Source: Phoenix dactylifera (lineage: Eukaryota > Streptophyta > Magnoliopsida > Arecales > Arecaceae). Taken from it: a stretch of DNA of 64,000 nt. This document shows, in pieces, positions 57,514 through 64,000 of the stretch. Below the pieces are notes generated by a model that did no database searches, had not been told where the DNA came from, and worked only from the letters and a program-made list of their open reading frames with translations. The position numbers and the translations under genes are program-made. The stretch lies in the NCBI RefSeq assembly GCF_009389715.1, contig NC_052399.1:5644585-5708584 (forward strand), written 5' to 3'. Every line of letters starts with the position of its first letter. Position 1 is the first letter of the stretch.

Positions 57514-58038
57514 ATGGCGAAACCCCAGGAATCGAAGAAGCCCCCGGAGCCGGCCTCCATGAACGACGTCGAGCGGGTCTTCGCGCACTACGATGCCAAC
57601 GGCGACGGCAAGATCTCGGCGTCGGAGCTAGCCAACGTGATGCGCGCCCTCGGATCTGAGGTATCCGACGAAGAACTCAAAGCCATGATGGCGGAGCTCG
57701 ACTCCGACGGAGACGGCTTCGTGGATCTGAATGACTTTGCCGCGTTCCACCGCGGGCTGGGCGACGCCGCCGGACGGGAGGAGGAGCTGAGGGACGCCTT
57801 CGCGATATACGATCTGGACAAGAACGGGCTGATCTCCGCGAAGGAGCTTCATCTGGTGCTGACGAGATTGGGCGAGAAGTGCTCTGTTCAGGACTGCTCC
57901 CGGATGATCCGGTCCGTCGATTTGGACGGCGATGGTAGCGTGAACTTTGAGGAGTTCAAGAAGATGATGGGCAACGGCGGGGGAAGGAAGGCATCTGACG
58001 GCAGTGGATCTCCGTGGCCGTCGTCATCCTCCAAGTGA
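57514..58038 (+). CDS. CML-3: calmodulin-like protein, four EF-hands
   Basis: 174 residues, intronless. Four EF-hand loops are present; hands 1, 3 and 4 end in Glu, whereas hand 2 ends in Asp (DLND), as in CML-2. Hand 4 has Leu at loop position 2, a non-liganding place. Overall it is closer to CML-1 in the N-lobe ([17 protein letters not shown]) and to CML-2 in the shortened linker, so the three genes look like a mosaic family, perhaps shaped by gene conversion. AATAAA lies at 58197-58202. A Ca2+ sensor acting in cytosol or nucleus is the family role. Confidence 0.92.
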   Translation: MAKPQESKKPPEPASMNDVERVFAHYDANGDGKISASELANVMRALGSEVSDEELKAMMAELDSDGDGFVDLNDFAAFHRGLGDAAGREEELRDAFAIYDLDKNGLISAKELHLVLTRLGEKCSVQDCSRMIRSVDLDGDGSVNFEEFKKMMGNGGGRKASDGSGSPWPSSSSK

Positions 58039-58239
58039 TGTGGGATATTGTTCATTCTTAGACGTTCTTTGGATGGAGATGAGGGCTTAATTAGTCTATC
58101 AAATTTCTTATCTCATTTGAGACGTCTTTGTAGCTTGCGACCTGTAGTTGTGTGTTCTGGGATGCGTCTGAGAACTGACAATTACAAATTAGAGGAATAA
58201 ATAAGCTTTTTCTTTCTTTTGCTTTGTGTTTTCTTTTTC

Positions 58240-59600
58240 GACCAGATCAATTCAAAAGTTACATTTTTCTTAGAGTGGAGATTGAATTCTTAAAAAAAAA
58301 AATAATCTAATTAGTAGCCTTTCTAATGTACAAAATAATAGATGATATACATGATATAAGTCATTTATTCTTAATTATGATATAAAATAAAATAAGAAAT
58401 TTAACTAATATCTAACCAATAAAAATAATGGTGATGATGTCAAAACTTAAAAGTATCAAATAGTATATATTTTAATAGTATATTAATTATTAATTAAATT
58501 CGCGTGTTGTGAGAATTGCTATCCGAAATAATTTATATTTATATTCAAATTATTAAAAAATAGCAATATGTTATACAAATACTAAGAAATTTAATTCAAG
58601 AAATATATGGGGATGAAGATATATAATAGAAATTTAGGAAAATCAAGAGCAATAGAATATCTCATTAAAATACTAGAAATATAAATTTTGAAGTTACTAA
58701 AAATGACAATGTATGAAAAAAATAAGAATAAAAAGTTTAATAAAAATATATAAATAAATTCTAAAATTTAATAATTATTAGATAGGAATGTTACAAAAAT
58801 GATTAAAAATAGAAAGTAAAAAATATATATATTATAAAAAGCTTACAAATCACAATAATACACGAAAAATAACCAGTCAACCTAAATATTAAAATTGACT
58901 TATATTTCTTTTATTTTTTGCATTTCTCCGTCGCATCTACACAATGAAGTCAAAATCTTGAATTCTATGCTTTCTTATTTGCAGTCTGTTTTGATTCCAT
59001 TCCGATTCTTTTTGATTCCTGAGAACCAAATATGTTGTTAATCTAACTAAAAGTTTTCTCAAAAGAAAAAAAAAATTAAAAATATAAAAAAGGGGAAGCT
59101 TGACATGTTGCCCTTACAAAATGGAACAAAAAAAATATAATTACATAGTAGTGCAAATACATTATTATTTTGACATCATATTTACATCAAAATTATAACA
59201 ATAAAGATAATGCTCGCAGAATTGGTTGGGTAACATTTATTCAGGTAGAAATATCTTCTAAGAATATTTAAATTTTTTTATAATTGCTATTGATGCCTAT
59301 AATCAAAAAATTGGTAATTTCTTGGGACAATAATAATAGTAACAGCGCTGCCTATCATTTTAAAGAAAGTAGTATGGTACACATGATACAAAGACACGGA
59401 AGGTTGCAAGTGAGCTGATAGGCTTTGGGCTTTCTCTCTATTTATTATGCTTCTTTTATGTTCTTTCTCCTCTCTGTCAATTACATTATGTCCCTTAACT
59501 TCCCCTTTTCTGGTTTTGTAGTTTGAAAAAAAAAACAGATTTATTTCTAAGTGATTTTAAATTTTTCTTGATATATAGCTTTACCAACTTGTACTTTTCT
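58240..59600. other. AT-rich block upstream of sHSP-4
   Basis: Single-copy version of the AT block of unit 1 (13190-14490). It begins immediately after the CML-3 3' flank with no LINE, MITE or orphan segment between, making this the most compact CML-to-sHSP spacing in the window (about 2.1 kb). No gene. Confidence 0.75.
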
Positions 59601-59898
59601 CCATCCGCAAAATATTTGCAATTGTGGAATCACACGTCCCTTTCTTGCCAAATTCTTCCTCATTCTACCTCTAAGACTAAAGAGCATGAACCGTTAGATG
59701 CTAGAAGTTACTCGGCGGGAGCTGCTAAATGGCAAATACCCATCTGGGCCAAGGATGCAAACCTGGTCGATCCATGAATGACAAACCCAGGTCCAGGGTA
59801 CGAAAACCAGCGATCCCTACACCATCAGATGGCACTTGAAACGAGCCCATGGGCCAAAAAGCCGGGCCAGCCCCAGGATTTCCTTGTCAACTAGAGGC

Positions 59899-60002
59899 TT
59901 CCGGAATTCTGGCGTTGCTTCGCGCTCCTACACGCATGGAGAATACTAGGAAGAGCGGAAACTGGAAACTTCAAGACCTCTCCTCCTCCTCACTTATAAA
60001 TA
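59899..60002 (+). promoter_or_regulatory. sHSP-4 promoter: heat-shock elements and TATA box
   Basis: TTCcgGAA at 59899-59906, GAAacTTC at 59965-59972 and TATAAATA at 59995-60002, arranged as upstream of sHSP-1 and sHSP-3. Confidence 0.75.
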
Positions 60003-60113
60003 CTCCAGTATCCGATCCCGAACACATCATCGAGAAGCCATTCAAACGTCTCCAAGTGAAGAGATCCTTAGCCAAATTTATTGTCGCCAACCGGTAGAGC
60101 TTCATTTAGAAGA

Positions 60114-60587
60114 ATGTCGATTGTCAGGCGGAGCAACATCTTCGACCCCTTCTCCCTCGACGTCTGGGATCCTTTCCACAGCTTCCCTTTCGACACCTTC
60201 CGCGCCCTCGCGGAGTCCCGCCCCAGCTTCGTCAGCGAGACCTCCGCCTTCGCCAACACCCGCATCGACTGGAAGGAGACCCCGGAGGCCCACATCTTCA
60301 AAGCCGACCTCCCCGGGGTTAAGAAAGAGGAGGTGAAGGTGGAGGTAGAGGAGGGCAGGGTCCTCCAGATCAGCGGCGAGCGCAGCAAGGAGAAAGAGGA
60401 GAAGAACGACAAGTGGCACCGCGTCGAGAGAAGCAGCGGCAAATTCCTCCGGCGGTTTCGGCTGCCGGAGAATGCCAAGGTGGACCGGGTGGAGGCGTCC
60501 ATGGAGAACGGGGTGCTGACGGTGACCGTGCCGAAAGAAGAGGAGAAGAAGAAGCCCGAGGTGAAAGCCATCGAAATCTCTGGCTGA
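60114..60587 (+). CDS. sHSP-4: class I cytosolic small heat-shock protein
   Basis: 157 residues, with the same amino acid sequence as sHSP-1 despite a few silent differences. It has the class I arm, an alpha-crystallin domain (about 51-142) with DLPG and GVLTVTVP, and the IEI tail motif. The ATG at 60114 is preferred to the upstream in-frame TTG. Promoter, coding region and 3' flank are all near-identical to sHSP-1, which indicates a recent duplication or gene conversion. Its expected role is heat-induced holdase activity in the cytosol. Confidence 0.95.
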   Translation: MSIVRRSNIFDPFSLDVWDPFHSFPFDTFRALAESRPSFVSETSAFANTRIDWKETPEAHIFKADLPGVKKEEVKVEVEEGRVLQISGERSKEKEEKNDKWHRVERSSGKFLRRFRLPENAKVDRVEASMENGVLTVTVPKEEEKKKPEVKAIEISG

Positions 60588-61091
60588 ATTCATACAAGAA
60601 GCGCTGCATTCTAGAGGCGTTCGTTGGTGATGCTGCAGCCTCTTTCATTCGAGGGAATAACGAGTATGTGTCGTTGTATAAGTGTTTGCATGTGTTAGCG
60701 CGCCTTCTTGTCTCTGAACGTCTGTTGAAGGGTATCTAATGTAGTCGTTTGCCGCTTTGCAATGAAATAAGAAGAGTCTTTGCGAATTTACTTGGATATT
60801 TTATCTCCCTCTTTTTGAATGAAAGCATGATTTCTTTTCTTTTTTTGTCTTTGATCAAAGGGGAGTCCAAGGTGCATCATGGCAGGCCCAAGATTTTGTT
60901 TTGCTTTTTAAAACAAGATTTTAATCAATCCATTATCAAGGTAATTAATAATGAATTTTCAGGTTTTGCTAAAATGTCGAAGAAAGAGGATCAGTTGAAA
61001 CCACCTCGACGACGCTTCCCTGGTTCCTCTCTGTTTCTCATCATGTACCGCAAACAAAATGCATTTCTTAGACGTAAAGGTATTTTGTTTA
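60588..61091. other. sHSP-4 3' flank
   Basis: Matches the flanks of sHSP-1 and sHSP-3. A 118-codon open frame here (60749-61105) is not preserved in the other copies and is not considered a gene. Confidence 0.65.
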
Positions 61092-61502
61092 GATTTTTTA
61101 CATAAGTACTCTCCTAAATATTGGATTTTATATAAATATCTTTTTAGAATTGATATTTGCATGTATACCATCGTAAAATACTTGTTTTGTCATTTTATCA
61201 TTTTTTTTTTGTTTTTATTTTTGCATATGTACCCATGCTATCTAATGATATTAAAAACTTAACGTAATCCCAATAGCAGGAAAAGCAAATAGAAACAATA
61301 ACGTAATTTTAAAATTTTATTTTATTTTTAATTAATATAAATATGATTTTTTTCAACATCATTAGAACAAGGATATTTATTTTATTTTTCGATATTTGTA
61401 CAATAACCGAGTTTTATGAGGGTATATATTGTAAATATTAATTTTGGAAGGATATTTATGCGAAATTCGATATTTAGAAAGGTATTCATGAAAAAAAAAT
61501 CC
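61092..61502. mobile_element. Mutator-like MITE downstream of sHSP-4
   Basis: Same insertion as at 16945 and 49858. The 9-base repeat reads TTTTGTTTA at 61083-61091 and TTTCGTTTA at 61503-61511, with one change. It is shorter than the other two copies through internal loss. Confidence 0.78.
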
Positions 61503-61693
61503 TTTCGTTTATTCATTTAGAAAATTTGGGGTTCGAGGAGTTAAGCAATGGGAAAGGATTATTTAATTATCTTTGGAATCTTTCATTCCTATCAGTTTAC
61601 ATAAGAACTTTTTTGGAAAAGAAAAATGGTATTATCCTAAGTTCTGGAATTGCTTGATCGAGCGGTTTCTTGATATTTGGATATTCTTCTTCT

Positions 61694-62196
61694 ATGGCGT
61701 TGTCCTTTCCGTTGCCATCTTCTATTTTAGGCTTTTATTCCACTTGGCTTTCAAAGAGGGTCGTAAGGAGGGTAAGCACCAATTCTAATTCAATTTGTAA
61801 AGAGTGGCTGATTTCAAATCTGAACTATCAAATCAATTTTTTGAGGAGGTTGTGCTACATAATTCTTTTTCGTTTCTATAAAATTATTTAGTGGTGCTAC
61901 ACTGCTAAGGATCATTAATTGAATCTTGCATGAGAAAATCTGATTTATATCTTATTACCAAAAACTGGACAACAAGCAGTCATGAGCAGCTTGTACAAAA
62001 AATAATATTAAAATAATAGAAGCAGAAGCTGATCGCTGCGTCTGCCTAGTTACTGATTGTCCTCTTGATCTGAAATCAACTCAAGATGTAAATCCATCAG
62101 GCTGGTCAACCCATGGCGTCGCAGGCCCGCCAGTCGTCAGATGAAGAGGTTTCGGAAAAAAGTGGCGCTGCTGCGCACTTTCCAGAGCATTGGTGA
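61694..62196 (+). CDS. Possible small two-exon gene, copy 3
   Basis: Product not recognised. Exon 1 is 61694-61771 and ends before GTAAGC. Exon 2 is 62101-62196, after ATCAG. The 57-residue product ends AHFPEHW and is nearly identical to copy 1. The same alternatives apply: a small gene, or a truncated 5' end of a larger one. Confidence 0.35.
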
Positions 62197-62229
62197 TCGT
62201 GGATGCTATGCCCTGACAGATAGTGACAA

Positions 62230-62510
62230 AGAATATATATATATATATATATAATAACATTTTTTATACATATTCTTTTAAATATTAGAATTTGTATAAA
62301 TATTTTTTTTAAAATTAATATTTGTATGTATATCCTCATCAAATACTTGTTTTGTATATATATTCTTTTTTTATATGTATTTATGCTATTTATTGGTTTA
62401 AAATTAAAATAACAAAATATTATTAATAAATAAATATGTAAAAAGAAATATTTATAAGAGTATAATACAAATAGTAATTTTGAAGGGTATTCATGCAATT
62501 TTATTGCTTT
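62230..62510. mobile_element. Decayed AT-rich MITE remnant, copy 3
   Basis: Collinear with 18120-18400 and 51035-51300, beginning with (TA)n and ending near CATGCAATTTTATTGC. Confidence 0.45.
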
Positions 62511-62632
62511 CAGAAAGTGGATGCAACGACGCTCTGAAGACAGAAGGGGCTCTGGGGCACTCTGACCTGATTGCATCAATATCCGTGCTGTTGAGTGTGG
62601 CCTTTGGTCGAATACCAGGCGTGCCGACTTGA

Positions 62633-64000
62633 TGGTAGCTCAGACCACTCTGCACCGGAGAAGATGACGGCCCCGAAGGACAAGCAAGGGGACACGACCA
62701 CCCCCCTGTGGTCGGAGGTGGAACAGGTCCCTGGAGGCAGATGTGGACCAATCACCAGATCACGGCGGAGGAACTAGCGGTGCTCCAAAGCCTTTTATAG
62801 AGGTGTTGGAGCTACCGGCTGCTCGTGTGGGGAGGGAGTGAGAGGCATGGGCGTCTTCGGCAATGGTCGTTCGGAGCTTGGGCCGCCAGGTTTCGGCAGT
62901 GGGTAGTTCGCGACCTTCGGCTGTGGGGCAAGCTGGCGTACAACGTCGATTTCTTCCCGATGGTGGAGGGCCTCACGACTTTCAGATTCTGGAGCAGGGT
63001 TGGTCGGGATGCTACGTTGGCCAGCAGTCCGTGGTTGGTGGCCAGCCAATTGCTTGCGATGGAGGAGTGGCGCCCCAACTTTGTCTCAAGAATCAACACG
63101 GTGAGTCGAACTGTGGTTTGGCTGTGGCTACCATGCCTCCCCTCATGAATTCTGGGATAAGGATTCCCTGCTTGAGATTGCTGCGGTGGCGGGCGGGCCA
63201 GTGCAACTAGATGATGTTTCTGACTAGCTCCGACGGGCAGGGTATGAACAGATAAAGGTTTAGATCGACGCCCTCAGCCCTCTCAAACTTGAGGTGTTCA
63301 TTCAGGGGCAGACGACTAAGGTATGGTAGGCCTTCATCTATGAAGACCTGCGAGCTTCTACTTTGCTTGTGCTCGGCTTGGACACCTGGAAGGCGACTGC
63401 AGCCACCCCGGGCCGAGGATGGAGCCTGAGAAGTGTGGTGTGTTCAGCAGCTCGGCCTCGTCGCGGGTGGAGGGAACTCCGAATTCCCCTTCGGCGGTGT
63501 CGGGATCGACGGAGAAAGGGCGCCCCCATCGGCCGGCCGTGGCTGGCCACGAGTCATGTCCGCCAGCCCAAGGACGTCGGCTCCGGATCCGATTCCTTCC
63601 CAACAGTGGCCAAGTGTTTCTCAGAATGGCCCGACCTCGCCCACCTCACCGCCGGACTTAGAGAGCTGATGGTGCACAAGGAGGAGGCGAGTTGGACCCA
63701 ACTTGGTGCAGTTCCGAGTCCAGCTCATCCGAGTCGGGCGAGCAAGTTGGGCAACGAGGCTGACATGGGAAAGATGGGCAGGGCACAAGGAGGCAGGACC
63801 GGCCTAGGCGTAGTGGGTCCTCACCATGGGTTCGACCCACTGAAGCGTGCTAGGAGATCAACTAGGATTCCTAGGGCCGGGCCTGCGGGTCACGGGCCGT
63901 GCCATGGTCCTGCACCGCCCGTACCGGGAGAGGGTTCCGCGACCTAAGGGAGTGAGAGGTGCCACTTCTGAAGCCGGAGCCTCTCCCCGGCAGTGCTCGT
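62633..64000 (+). pseudogene. LINE ORF1 fragment, copy 3 (runs off the window)
   Basis: The longest of the three fragments: N-terminal and DUF4283 blocks (WSEVEQ, GKLAYNVDFFPMVEG, SRTVVWLWLPCLPS) at 62633-63150, then the low-complexity tail shared with 18495-20000. It contains the empty site for the hAT-like MITE at about 63702. Several frame changes are present. It continues beyond the window end. Confidence 0.72.

Overview
The window is nuclear DNA from a flowering plant. The GC-rich, intronless coding regions set in AT-rich, transposon-loaded intergenic DNA suggest a monocot, possibly a palm or other commelinid. This is an inference from base composition and protein similarity recalled from memory. 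Nothing bacterial or organellar is seen.

The core is a locally duplicated array on the + strand in which two small gene families alternate: four-EF-hand calmodulin-like proteins (CML-1 4023-4556, CML-2 27722-28246, CML-3 57514-58038) and class I cytosolic small heat-shock proteins (sHSP-1 15968-16441, broken sHSP-2 35751-36219, sHSP-3 48875-49348, sHSP-4 60114-60587, plus an inverted relic at 33767-34105). The intact sHSP genes keep near-identical promoters with heat-shock elements about 20 bases upstream of a TATA box. Each also keeps the same downstream block: a Mutator-like MITE, a possible two-exon small gene, a second MITE remnant and a LINE ORF1 fragment. Two of these blocks continue into a decayed Copia element and the next CML gene.

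Layout: 1-4000 is AT-rich flank with Tourist-like and Mutator-like MITEs. 4023-5870 is CML-1. 5880-6496 is a hAT-like MITE with an internal minisatellite. 6523-12895 is a nearly full-length L1-type LINE on the minus strand. 13190-15460 is an AT block with a recent 927-base tandem duplication. 15750-20340 holds sHSP-1 and its downstream block. 20459-27240 is Copia-1. 27440-28720 is CML-2. 28722-33058 is a nested stack (hAT MITE, polypurine tract, LTR-like remnant, CACTA transposon carrying a DUF579/IRX15-like gene copy). 33059-37323 holds the sHSP relic and sHSP-2. 37329-47658 is a Ty3/gypsy element of the Tat lineage with both LTRs and a target-site duplication. 47664-52079 holds sHSP-3 and its block. 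52080-57235 is Copia-2. 57240-58235 is CML-3. 58240-64000 holds sHSP-4 and its block, cut by the window end.

Because the units are copies of one another, several mobile elements can be compared with a paralogous empty site inside the same window. This gives clear insertion boundaries and a relative chronology. The Mutator-like MITE downstream of sHSP and the Copia/LINE fragments predate the duplications. The two minisatellite hAT MITEs, the LINE, the CACTA stack and the Tat element came later. The most interesting biological question is whether the alternating Ca2+-sensor/chaperone array is a co-regulated heat-response locus or only a by-product of segmental duplication.
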